Part shown: positions 7,334 through 13,854 of the stretch, piece after piece
How the letters are laid out: the number at the start of each line of letters is the position of its first letter
Numbering within the stretch: position 1 is the first letter of the stretch
DNA from: JAJFGI01 sp036397065
GTDB taxonomy: Bacteria; Pseudomonadota; Alphaproteobacteria; Kiloniellales; J153
NCBI GenBank assembly: GCA_036397065.1
Contig: DASWJP010000150.1
Coordinates: 1-17,954, forward strand
Direction of reading: 5' to 3'
Length of the DNA: 17,954 bases
Notes under the pieces: generated by a model
Database searches by the model: none
What the model saw: only the letters and a program-made list of their open reading frames with translations
Told to the model about the DNA's origin: nothing
Position numbers and translations under genes: made by a program

Positions 7334-7867
7334 ATGTCGCGCGTAGGAAAACATCCCGTGGCCGTGCCGGCCGGTGTCGAGGTCGCAGTGGCCGGACGCC
7401 GGGTCACCGCCAAGGGCAAGCTGGGTCTGTTGTCCTTCGAGGCGACGGACGATGTGGTTCTGAGCCTGGAAGACAAGAAGGTCGTGGTCAAGCCGACCAG
7501 CAACACCAAGCGGGCGCGCACCATGTGGGGCACCGCGCGGGCGCGAATTCAGAACATGGTGATCGGCGTTTCCGAGGGATATTCCCGGGAGCTTGAGATC
7601 AACGGCGTCGGCTATCGCGCCGCCTTGGCGGGCAAGAATCTGAACTTACAGCTTGGTTTCAGTCACGAAGTTAACTATCCGATTCCGCAGGGAATTACAA
7701 TCAAGTGCGAGAAGCCGACGAGCATCCTGATCAGCGGTGCCGACAAGCAGACCGTCGGTCAGGTCGCGGCTGAAATCCGGTCCTATCGCCCGCCGGAGCC
7801 CTACAAGGGCAAGGGCGTCAAGTACGTCGAGGAAACGATCGTCCGCAAGGAAGGCAAGAAGAAGTAG
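7334..7867 (+). CDS. rplF: 50S ribosomal protein L6
   Basis: L6 lies near the factor-binding site of the large subunit, by the sarcin-ricin loop. The product is 177 residues, the normal length, with the two homologous alpha/beta domains. It starts MSRVGKHPVAVPAGVEV. The second domain carries LEINGVGYRAALAGKNLNLQ and GFSHEVNYPIPQGI, and the signature PPEPYKGKGVKYVEE with IVRKEGKKK at the end. It begins 11 bases after rpsH, with GAGGA at 7323-7327 upstream. Confidence 0.97.
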   Translation: MSRVGKHPVAVPAGVEVAVAGRRVTAKGKLGLLSFEATDDVVLSLEDKKVVVKPTSNTKRARTMWGTARARIQNMVIGVSEGYSRELEINGVGYRAALAGKNLNLQLGFSHEVNYPIPQGITIKCEKPTSILISGADKQTVGQVAAEIRSYRPPEPYKGKGVKYVEETIVRKEGKKK

Positions 7868-7870
7868 GGC

Positions 7871-8233
7871 ATGCTGAACACCAAAGACATGGGCGCGCGC
7901 CGCCGGCGGCGCACCCGCTCCAGACTGCTGCGCAAGAGCAAGAACCGGCCACGCCTTTCGGTTTTCCGGTCGGGCCGGCACATCTATGCCCAGGTCATCG
8001 ACGATGGGCGCGGGGTCACCCTGGCGGCGGCTTCGAGCATCGACAAGGGGCTGAAAAGCTCCGTGACGAAGGGCTGGGACAAGACCGCCGCCATCGCGGT
8101 CGGCAAGCTCATCGCCGAGCGGGCCAAGGCGGCCGGCGTGGCCGAGGTCGTGTTCGATCGGGGCGGGTACATTTATCATGGCCGGATCAAGGCTCTGGCC
8201 GATGCCGCGCGCGAAGGCGGCCTGGCATTCTAA
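7871..8233 (+). CDS. rplR: 50S ribosomal protein L18
   Basis: L18 binds 5S rRNA, with L5, in the central protuberance. The product is 120 residues. A very basic N-terminus (GARRRRRTRSRLLRK) that contacts 5S rRNA is followed by RPRLSVFRSGRHIYAQVIDD and the ending VVFDRGGYIYHGRIKALADA, all typical. It starts 3 bases after rplF. Two in-frame ATGs (7871 and 7889, MLNTKDMGARR) could serve; the first is used here because it gives the usual length for this group. Confidence 0.96.
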   Translation: MLNTKDMGARRRRRTRSRLLRKSKNRPRLSVFRSGRHIYAQVIDDGRGVTLAAASSIDKGLKSSVTKGWDKTAAIAVGKLIAERAKAAGVAEVVFDRGGYIYHGRIKALADAAREGGLAF

Positions 8234-8244
8234 GGGATATCTAA

Positions 8245-8817
8245 ATGGCACAAACCACGCGCAGGGATAGGCGGCGGCCACGGGACGAGCACGGCCGGGA
8301 AGATTCCGACCTGATCGATCGGCTGGTCGGGATCAACCGGGTCGCCAAGGTGGTCAAGGGTGGCCGCCGGTTCGGCTTTGCCGCCATCGTGGTCGTCGGC
8401 GATGGCCGCGGCCGCGTCGGCCATGGCCACGGCAAGGCCCGCGAGGTGCCGGAAGCCATTCGCAAAGCCACGGAGCAGGCCAAGCGCAACATGATCCGCG
8501 TGCCATTGCGCGAGGGGCGGACCCTGCACCACGACATCGTCGGCCATTACGGCGCCGGACGGGTCATGATGCGCAGCGCCATGCCGGGCACCGGGGTGAT
8601 CGCCGGCGGCCCTATGCGGGCGATTTTCGAGGCTCTTGGGGTCCAGGACGTGGTGGCCAAGTCGCTCGGCACGTCAAACCCGCACAACATGATCAAGGCG
8701 ACCTTCGACGGCCTGCGCCACAGCTTCAGCCCCCGCATGGTGGCGCAGCGGCGCAACAAGAAGGTTTCCGACCTGCTTGGCGAGCGGCGCGACGGCGCCG
8801 CAGAGGCGCGGGAGTAA
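8245..8817 (+). CDS. rpsE: 30S ribosomal protein S5
   Basis: S5 helps form the mRNA entry channel and contributes to decoding fidelity. The product is 190 residues. An Arg/Asp-rich lead (QTTRRDRRRPRDEHGREDSD) precedes the double-stranded RNA-binding-like domain with INRVAKVVKGGRRFGFAAIV and GRVGHGHGKAREVPEAIRKA. The second domain has GTGVIAGGPMRAIFEALGVQ and VVAKSLGTSNPHNMIKATFD. The histidine in GHGHGKA stands where many relatives have Phe or Tyr, a mild variation. The ATG at 8245 is 11 bases after rplR. Confidence 0.96.
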   Translation: MAQTTRRDRRRPRDEHGREDSDLIDRLVGINRVAKVVKGGRRFGFAAIVVVGDGRGRVGHGHGKAREVPEAIRKATEQAKRNMIRVPLREGRTLHHDIVGHYGAGRVMMRSAMPGTGVIAGGPMRAIFEALGVQDVVAKSLGTSNPHNMIKATFDGLRHSFSPRMVAQRRNKKVSDLLGERRDGAAEARE

Positions 8818-8822
8818 GCGCC

Positions 8823-9017
8823 ATGGCGACGGGCAAGAAGACGGTCAAGATAACCCAGATCGGCAGTCCGATCGGCCGTGAGGGCGATCAGCGGGCGACC
8901 CTGGTCGGCCTGGGCCTGAACAAGCTGCACCGCAGCCGGGAGCTGGAAGATACCCCAGCGGTGCGGGGCATGATCGGCAAGGTTCGCCATCTGCTTCAAA
9001 TCGAAGGCGAATCCTGA
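8823..9017 (+). CDS. rpmD: 50S ribosomal protein L30
   Basis: L30 is a small large-subunit protein that contacts 23S rRNA domain II and 5S rRNA. The product is 64 residues. The family pattern is clear: KITQIGSPIGREGDQRATL, then VGLGLNKLHRSRELEDTPAV and GMIGKVRHLLQIEGE. It starts 5 bases after rpsE. The 61-base gap to rplO downstream is longer than the average in this cluster. Confidence 0.94.
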   Translation: MATGKKTVKITQIGSPIGREGDQRATLVGLGLNKLHRSRELEDTPAVRGMIGKVRHLLQIEGES

Positions 9018-9078
9018 TTCGAAACGGGCTATTGCGGGGCGCCCTTGAAGGCCGCCGACAAACGGGAAAGTACGGACG

Positions 9079-9588
9079 ATGAGGCTCAATCAAATTTCCG
9101 ATAACGCCGGCGCCAACAAGTCGCGGCGACGCCTGGGGCGCGGTATCGGCTCCGGCCGGGGCAAGACCGCCGGCAAAGGCCACAAAGGCCAAAAAGCGCG
9201 CAGTGGCGTCGCCGTCAAGGGCTTCGAGGGCGGTCAGATGCCGCTGCACCGGCGGCTGCCCAAGCGCGGATTCGTCAATATCTTCCGGCCCCGGTATTCG
9301 GTGCTGAATCTGGGCCGCCTGCAGGCCGCCATCGATGCCGGCAAGCTGGATATCAAGAAGCCCATCGATCAGGCGGCCTTGACCGCGGCTGGCGTGGTCA
9401 CAAGTCCTCGCGATGGTGTACGCCTGCTTGCAAAGGGCGAGTTGAAGGCCAAAGTGAATATCACCGTGGCCGGCGCGTCCAAGGCGGCCGCCGCAGCCGT
9501 GGAACGTGCCGGCGGCAGCTTGGCCGTGACCGTGCCGGTAAAACCAGCCGCAGCCACCGCTGAAGAGCAGCCGGCCGGCGGCGCATAA
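9079..9588 (+). CDS. rplO: 50S ribosomal protein L15
   Basis: L15 is a late-assembly protein of the large subunit with a long, basic, glycine-rich extension into 23S rRNA. That extension is visible as RRLGRGIGSGRGKTAGKGHK and GQKARSGVAVKGFEGGQMPL. The globular part includes HRRLPKRGFVNIFRPRYSVL and the signature VNITVAGASKAA. The product is 169 residues, about 25 more than E. coli L15. The surplus is an Ala/Pro-rich tail (PVKPAAATAEEQPAGGA) after the last core strand. The gene is 10 bases upstream of secY. Confidence 0.96.
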   Translation: MRLNQISDNAGANKSRRRLGRGIGSGRGKTAGKGHKGQKARSGVAVKGFEGGQMPLHRRLPKRGFVNIFRPRYSVLNLGRLQAAIDAGKLDIKKPIDQAALTAAGVVTSPRDGVRLLAKGELKAKVNITVAGASKAAAAAVERAGGSLAVTVPVKPAAATAEEQPAGGA

Positions 9589-9598
9589 GGACCGCCCG

Positions 9599-10942
9599 AT
9601 GGCTTCTGCCGCCGAACAACTCGCCGCCAGCATAAATTTCAGCGCCCTCTCCAAGGCGACCGAGCTCAAGAAGCGGATCTGGTTCACGCTCGGCGCCTTG
9701 GTGGTCTACCGCCTGGGCACCTATATCCCGTCGCCGGGTATCGACCCGGTGGTCATGGAGCAGATCTTCGAGCAGCAGGCCGGCGGCATCCTCGGCATGT
9801 TCAATATGTTCGCCGGTGGGGCGCTGGGGCGGATGACCATCTTCGCCCTGAACGTGATGCCCTATATCACGGCGTCGATCATCATACAGTTGCTGACCCC
9901 CCTCTATCCGGCTCTCGAAGCCATGAAGAAAGAGGGCGAGGCGGGCCGCAAGAAGATCAACCAGTACACTCGCTATGGCACGGTCTTTCTGGCCGGCCTG
10001 CAGGCTTTCGGCATCGCCGTCGGCCTTGAGAATATGGCCGGGCCGAACGGCTCGGCGGTGATCGATCCGGGTCTGTATTTCCGCTTCACCACGGTGGTGA
10101 CCCTGACCGGCGGCACCATGTTCCTGATGTGGCTGGGCGAGCAGATCACACAGCGCGGCATCGGCAACGGCATTTCCCTGATCATTTTCTCCGGCATTGT
10201 CGCCAATCTGCCGGCCGCCCTGGCGGGTACTCTGGAGCTGGGGCGCACCGGGGCGCTTTCCGCCGCCTTGGTCATCTTCCTGCTGATCATGTCGGTGGCG
10301 GTGATCACGTTCATCGTGTTCATGGAGCGGGCGCAGCGGCGGATCATCATCCAGTATCCGAAGCGCCAGATGGGCAACAAGATGTTCGGTGGCGAAAGCT
10401 CGCATCTGCCCATGAAGCTCAATCCGGCCGGCGTGATCCCGCCGATCCTGGCGTCGTCCCTGCTGCTCATGCCCTTGAGTGTGGCCGGATTTACCGGCGG
10501 CACCGGGCCGGATTGGCTAGTCTGGGTGACCTCCCTGCTCGGCCACGGTCAGCCGCTGTATCTGGCGCTATATATTGGGCTGATCGTCTTCTTTGCCTTT
10601 TTCTACACGACCATCGTGTTCAATCCGGTGGATACGGCGGACAACCTGAAAAAGCATGGCGGCTTCATTCCGGGCTATCGGCCGGGCGCCAATACGGCGG
10701 ACTACCTGAACCACATTCTGATGCGCCTGACCACGGTTGGCGCCGTCTATCTGACGTTGGTTTGCCTGCTGCCGGAAATCCTGATCTCCCAGTACGCCGT
10801 GCCGTTCTACTTCGGCGGGACCAGCCTGCTGATCGTGGTCTCGGTCACCATGGACACGGTGGCCCAGATCCACTCGCACCTCCTGGCGCATCAGTACGAG
10901 GGGCTGATCAAGAAATCGAAGCTGAAGGGCAGACGTGGGTGA
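9599..10942 (+). CDS. secY: Protein translocase subunit SecY
   Basis: SecY is the pore-forming inner-membrane subunit of the SecYEG translocon, which exports unfolded proteins with SecA and inserts membrane proteins with SRP. The product is 447 residues, a normal length, with the repeated hydrophobic stretches expected for ten transmembrane helices. The first follows LKKRIWFTLGALVVYRLGTY; the plug-adjacent segment is GGILGMFNMFAGGALGRMTI. The cytoplasmic loops that bind SecA and ribosomes are seen as YPKRQMGNKMFGGESSHLPM and FNPVDTADNLKKHGGFIPGY. The gene closes the spc r-protein block and overlaps adk by four bases. Confidence 0.97.
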   Translation: MASAAEQLAASINFSALSKATELKKRIWFTLGALVVYRLGTYIPSPGIDPVVMEQIFEQQAGGILGMFNMFAGGALGRMTIFALNVMPYITASIIIQLLTPLYPALEAMKKEGEAGRKKINQYTRYGTVFLAGLQAFGIAVGLENMAGPNGSAVIDPGLYFRFTTVVTLTGGTMFLMWLGEQITQRGIGNGISLIIFSGIVANLPAALAGTLELGRTGALSAALVIFLLIMSVAVITFIVFMERAQRRIIIQYPKRQMGNKMFGGESSHLPMKLNPAGVIPPILASSLLLMPLSVAGFTGGTGPDWLVWVTSLLGHGQPLYLALYIGLIVFFAFFYTTIVFNPVDTADNLKKHGGFIPGYRPGANTADYLNHILMRLTTVGAVYLTLVCLLPEILISQYAVPFYFGGTSLLIVVSVTMDTVAQIHSHLLAHQYEGLIKKSKLKGRRG

Positions 10943-11589
10943 ACATTATCCTGCTTGGACCGCCGGGGGCCGGGAAAGGCACCCAAGCCAAGCGGCTGGA
11001 GGAACGCTACAGCTTGATCCAGCTTTCGACCGGGGACATGCTTCGCGCCGTCGTCGCCTCGGGCAGCGCCTTAGGCCGCAAGGCTAAGAAGGTCATGGAG
11101 TCCGGCCAGCTCATGCCCGACGATCTCATGGTGCAGATGATCTCCGACCGGATCGAGCAGCCGGATTGCAGCCGGGGCTTCATTCTCGACGGCTTCCCGC
11201 GCACCACGGCCCAGGCCCAGGCTCTGGATAAAATGTTGAAAGATAAGGGATTAGTGCTGAATTCGGTGATCCAGTTGAAGGTTGACCCGGAGGCCCTGGT
11301 CGAACGGATCACCGGCCGCTTCTCCTGTGCCAAGTGCGGCGCCGGCTATCACGACACATTCCAGCCGCCCAAGGCGGCGGGGGTGTGCGATGCCTGCGGC
11401 GGCACTGAGTTCAACCGCCGGGCCGACGACACGGCGGAGACGGTGCGCGCCCGATTGGCAGCCTACAACGCCCAGACCGCCCCCATCCTGCCGTACTACG
11501 AGGGGAAGGGGGTTCTCCGGGGGGTCGACGGCATGGCCGAGATCGACGACGTTACCCGGGAAATCGAAGCGGTATTGGCGGCGGCATGA
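10939..11589 (+). CDS. adk: Adenylate kinase, zinc-lid type
   Basis: This cytoplasmic enzyme converts ATP and AMP to two ADP and keeps adenylate charge balanced. The product is 216 residues, the long-lid form. The P-loop GPPGAGKGT is at 7-15, and DGFPRTT (84-90) is the conserved NMP-binding and catalytic signature. Cys130, Cys133, Cys150 and Cys153 form a C-X2-C...C-X2-C set in the lid, as in zinc-binding adenylate kinases. The start is GTG 10939, overlapping the secY stop as GTGA, with AAGGG at 10925-10929 upstream. Placement between secY and rpsM is common in alphaproteobacteria and replaces the map/infA/rpmJ genes found there in other groups. Confidence 0.96.
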   Translation: MNIILLGPPGAGKGTQAKRLEERYSLIQLSTGDMLRAVVASGSALGRKAKKVMESGQLMPDDLMVQMISDRIEQPDCSRGFILDGFPRTTAQAQALDKMLKDKGLVLNSVIQLKVDPEALVERITGRFSCAKCGAGYHDTFQPPKAAGVCDACGGTEFNRRADDTAETVRARLAAYNAQTAPILPYYEGKGVLRGVDGMAEIDDVTREIEAVLAAA

Positions 11590-11592
11590 CGG

Positions 11593-11627
11593 TTGACTCG
11601 GAGTCGGCGAAGCCTATAATTCACCCT
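11593..11627 (+). promoter_or_regulatory. Sigma-70-type promoter for the alpha cluster
   Basis: A -35 box TTGACT (11593-11598) and a perfect -10 box TATAAT (11615-11620) are separated by 16 bases, one below the optimum of 17. This is by far the best promoter match in the window. It begins just after the adk stop (11587-11589) and points towards rpsM. Initiation would be expected around 11626-11628, giving a leader of roughly 80 bases. It would let rpsM, rpsK, rpoA and rplQ be made independently of the long upstream transcript. That it is active is inference. Confidence 0.75.
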
Positions 11628-11628
11628 G

Positions 11629-11667
11629 CCCGGCGCCGCCGCGAACGGGCCTTTTGGCCTGTCCGGG
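11629..11667 (+). promoter_or_regulatory. Structured leader of the rpsM transcript
   Basis: Two nested inverted repeats lie between the predicted transcription start and rpsM. The outer arms are CCCGG (11629-11633) and CCGGG (11663-11667). The inner stem-loop spans 11646-11661: CGGGCC, loop TTTT, GGCCTG, with one G-U pair. The structure ends about 25 bases before the ribosome binding site AGGGAG (11692-11697). Such leaders in r-protein operons often bind one of the encoded proteins and repress translation, but no known leader family was recognised here, and the function is inference. Confidence 0.45.
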
Positions 11668-11705
11668 TAGTTCACAGGGATCAAGACGGTTAGGGAGACC
11701 ACGAC

Positions 11706-12083
11706 GTGGCACGTATTGCTGGCGTCAATATACCGACTCAGAAGCGAGTCGTTATCGCATTGACATATATCCACGGGATCGGCCGCACCAAGGCCGCGGA
11801 AATCTGCACAAAGGTCGGGATTCCGTCGGAGCGGCGGGTCAGCCAACTGACCGATGACGAGGTGGTGCGCATTCGCGAATCCATCGACCGCGACTATTCG
11901 GTCGAAGGCGATCTGCGCCGTGAAGTGGCCATGAATATCAAGCGCTTGATGGACCTGGGCTGTTATCGCGGCCTGCGCCACCGCAAGGGCCTGCCGGTGC
12001 GGGGTCAGCGGACCAGCACCAATGCCCGCACGCGCAAGGGCAAGGCGCGGCCGATCGCGGGCAAGAAAAAGGCCGCCAAATAG
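11706..12083 (+). CDS. rpsM: 30S ribosomal protein S13
   Basis: S13 sits at the top of the 30S head, contacts the P-site tRNA and forms intersubunit bridges. The product is 125 residues, slightly longer than the E. coli 118. It starts ARIAGVNIPTQKRVVIALTY after the initiator. The signature GLRHRKGLPVRGQRTSTNAR (about 94-113) is intact, and the tail is basic (KGKARPIAGKKKAAK), as expected for the tRNA-contacting extension. The start is GTG 11706, with AGGGAG at 11692-11697 eight bases upstream. It is the first gene of the alpha cluster behind its own promoter. Confidence 0.96.
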   Translation: MARIAGVNIPTQKRVVIALTYIHGIGRTKAAEICTKVGIPSERRVSQLTDDEVVRIRESIDRDYSVEGDLRREVAMNIKRLMDLGCYRGLRHRKGLPVRGQRTSTNARTRKGKARPIAGKKKAAK

Positions 12084-12096
12084 GCATTTGCAACGG

Positions 12097-12116
12097 GGCG
12101 CCGCCGATGCGGCGCC
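12097..12116 (+). promoter_or_regulatory. Perfect hairpin between rpsM and rpsK
   Basis: The arms GGCGCCGC (12097-12104) and GCGGCGCC (12109-12116) are exact inverted complements around a 4-base loop CGAT, giving an all-GC 8 bp stem. It lies 13 bases after the rpsM stop and 27 bases before the rpsK ATG. No T-run follows, so it is not a standard intrinsic terminator. A role as an mRNA stability element, processing site or pause site is possible, and this is inference. Confidence 0.5.
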
Positions 12117-12143
12117 GGCAACGAGGATTGGGTTAGATCGGCC

Positions 12144-12533
12144 ATGGCCAAACCACAGGCACGCGTGCGGCGCCGCGAGAAAAAGAACATCACCTCCGGC
12201 ATCGCGCACGTCAACGCGACGTTCAACAATACCAAAATCACGATCACCGACGTTCAGGGCAACACCATTTCCTGGGCGTCCTCTGGCGCCGTCGGCTTCA
12301 AGGGGTCGCGCAAGTCGACCCCCTATGCCGCGCAGTTGGCCGCCGAGGATGCCGGCCGCAAGGCGCAGGAGCATGGCGTTCGGACCCTGGAGGTGAACGT
12401 CAAGGGGCCGGGATCGGGGCGTGAATCGGCGCTGCGGGCGCTGCAGTCGGTGGGCTTTACCATCACCACCATCAAGGATGTAACGCCGATCCCGCATAAC
12501 GGTTGCCGGCCGCCAAAACGGCGCCGGGTCTAA
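12144..12533 (+). CDS. rpsK: 30S ribosomal protein S11
   Basis: S11 lies on the 30S platform near the mRNA exit and the Shine-Dalgarno helix. The product is 129 residues, the normal length. The family segments GIAHVNATFNNTKITITDVQ, WASSGAVGFKGSRKSTPYAA and the ending TPIPHNGCRPPKRRRV are all intact. The Asn-Gly in HNGC is the site that undergoes isoaspartate formation in E. coli S11. The gene normally next in enterobacteria, rpsD (S4), is missing; rpoA follows after a 153-base gap. Confidence 0.97.
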   Translation: MAKPQARVRRREKKNITSGIAHVNATFNNTKITITDVQGNTISWASSGAVGFKGSRKSTPYAAQLAAEDAGRKAQEHGVRTLEVNVKGPGSGRESALRALQSVGFTITTIKDVTPIPHNGCRPPKRRRV

Positions 12534-12544
12534 GGCGGAACGTC

Positions 12545-12585
12545 TGGCCGCGCCCGGCCGAGCGGGGCGGGGCCAGCAGATTTTT
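12545..12585 (+). terminator. Possible weak terminator or attenuator before rpoA
   Basis: An inverted repeat pairs 12545-12555 with 12565-12575: ten base pairs, nine of them GC, with one central G-G mismatch and a 9-base loop. Five bases (GCAGA) separate the stem from a run of five T at 12581-12585. The distance and short T-run make it a poor intrinsic terminator, but partial termination would reduce rpoA expression relative to the r-protein genes upstream. It starts 12 bases after the rpsK stop. The function is inference from the base sequence. Confidence 0.4.
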
Positions 12586-12686
12586 AGGGGCGGTCGCCGG
12601 GACAAGCCAGCGATTCGATCATCGGTATCGGGCACCTTCGCCGTGCCAGCCATGCCGAAATGATTTTCAAGCCAGAGGATTCCGTG

Positions 12687-13703
12687 GTGCTGCAGAAAAA
12701 TTGGACTGAACTGATCAAGCCAAACAAGCTCGATATCCAGCCGGGCGCGGATGCCCAGCGCTTCGCCAAGGTTGTGGCCGAGCCGCTGGAGCGCGGCTTC
12801 GGGCTGACCCTGGGCAATGCCCTGCGCCGGGTGCTGCTCTCCTCGCTGCAGGGAGCTGCGGTGACCAGCATTCATGTGGACGGTGTTCTGCATGAATTCT
12901 CGTCCATCCCGGGCGTGCGCGAGGACCTGACCGACATTGTGCTCAACGTGAAGTCGATCGGCCTGCGCATGCATGGCGATGGGCCAAAGCGCATGCGCCT
13001 GCGGGCGGAAGGCCCGGGCGAAGTCACCGCCGGGCAGATCGAGACCGGTCACGATATCGAGGTGATGAACCCGGATCTGATCCTGTGCACCCTGGACGAT
13101 GGGGCGCGCATCGACATGGAATTGGCGGTGGAAACCGGCAAGGGCTATGTCCCGGGCTCGCAGAACCGGCCCGAGGATGCGCCGATCGGCCTGATTCCTG
13201 TCGATGCCATGTTCTCACCGGTGCGCAAGATCGCCTACAAGGTGGAGAACACCCGCGTCGGCCAGGTCACCGATTACGACAAGCTGACCATCGAGATTGA
13301 GACCAATGGCGCGGTCACGCCCGAGGACGCGGTGGCCTTGGCCGCCCGCATCCTGCAGGATCAGCTTCAGCTCTTCATCAATTTCGAAGAGCCGCAGAGC
13401 CGCGAATACGAGGAAAAGACGAGCGAGCCGCCGTTCAACCGCAACTTGTTGCGCAAGGTGGACGAGCTGGAACTGTCCGTCCGCTCCGCCAATTGCCTGA
13501 AGAACGACAACATCGTTTACATCGGCGATTTGGTGCAGAAGACCGAAGCCGAGATGTTGCGGACGCCGAACTTCGGCCGCAAGTCGCTCAACGAGATCAA
13601 GGAGGTGCTGACCACCATGGGTCTGCACCTGGGCATGGAAATCCCCACTTGGCCGCCGGAGAACATCGAGGATCTGGCGAAAAAGCTGGAGGAGCCGTAC
13701 TAA
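12687..13703 (+). CDS. rpoA: DNA-directed RNA polymerase alpha subunit
   Basis: The alpha dimer is the assembly platform of RNA polymerase and contacts upstream promoter DNA and activators. The N-terminal domain has ERGFGLTLGNALRRVLLSSL and HEFSSIPGVREDLTDIVLN. The C-terminal domain, after a linker near SREYEEKTSEPPF, carries VRSANCLKNDNIVYIGDLV, in which the first Arg matches the UP-element contact (Arg265 of E. coli), and NFGRKSLNEIKEVL. I chose GTG 12687 (LQKNWTELIKPNKL after the initiator, 338 residues), because AGAGGA at 12674-12679 is seven bases upstream and relatives begin at this point. GTG 12684 and an ATG at 12660, the latter with no ribosome binding site, are alternatives. Confidence 0.95.
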   Translation: MLQKNWTELIKPNKLDIQPGADAQRFAKVVAEPLERGFGLTLGNALRRVLLSSLQGAAVTSIHVDGVLHEFSSIPGVREDLTDIVLNVKSIGLRMHGDGPKRMRLRAEGPGEVTAGQIETGHDIEVMNPDLILCTLDDGARIDMELAVETGKGYVPGSQNRPEDAPIGLIPVDAMFSPVRKIAYKVENTRVGQVTDYDKLTIEIETNGAVTPEDAVALAARILQDQLQLFINFEEPQSREYEEKTSEPPFNRNLLRKVDELELSVRSANCLKNDNIVYIGDLVQKTEAEMLRTPNFGRKSLNEIKEVLTTMGLHLGMEIPTWPPENIEDLAKKLEEPY

Positions 13704-13707
13704 CCCG

Positions 13708-13760
13708 CGTCCGCAAGGACGAGGATGTCAACTAGGGCGGGGCCGAGGTCGGCCCCGTCC
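13708..13760 (+). promoter_or_regulatory. Two hairpins after rpoA
   Basis: The first stem-loop, 13708-13721, starts four bases after the rpoA stop: CGTCC and GGACG around GCAA, a GNRA tetraloop of the kind that stabilises RNA stems. The second pairs 13735-13746 with 13749-13760: GGGGCCGA and TCGGCCCC are exact complements, extended outward by four pairs (one G-U), with only GG between them, so the innermost pair probably opens. No T-run follows either stem, so neither is a standard intrinsic terminator. They may protect the 3' end of the rpoA message or mark a processing site; this is inference. Confidence 0.45.
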
Positions 13761-13814
13761 GCCGTACATGGGATCGCATGAGATGCGGCCCGCGGCGGCG
13801 GATATGTGCAATCG

Positions 13815-13830
13815 GTCTCGTGCGCGAGAC
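13815..13830 (+). promoter_or_regulatory. Hairpin upstream of the rplQ ribosome binding site
   Basis: GTCTCG (13815-13820) and CGAGAC (13825-13830) are perfect inverted repeats around a TGCG loop. The stem ends 14 bases before the strong Shine-Dalgarno AGGAGG (13845-13850) and 24 bases before the rplQ ATG. At that distance it could hold the initiation region in a defined shape or be a binding site for a regulator, possibly L17 itself. It could also simply be a stable 5' end after processing. Confidence 0.4.
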
Positions 13831-13854
13831 GTGATCTGAGGAGCAGGAGGAACG

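Noticed and set aside
10129..10938. Upstream in-frame extension of adk running through secY
   Set aside because: The extra 270 codons lie in another frame of secY and resemble nothing in adenylate kinase; the P-loop begins a few residues after the GTG at 10939.
12084..12143. Possible missing rpmJ, infA or rpsD genes hidden in the spacers
   Set aside because: I looked for the short basic L36, the IF-1 and the S4 signatures near secY, rpsM and rpsK and saw none. Their absence at this place is normal for alphaproteobacteria, where they lie elsewhere.
11496..13052. A 518-codon open frame on the minus strand opposite the end of adk, rpsM, rpsK and the start of rpoA
   Set aside because: It has no family motifs and covers the promoter and spacers of the alpha cluster. 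It has the same composition as other shadow frames.
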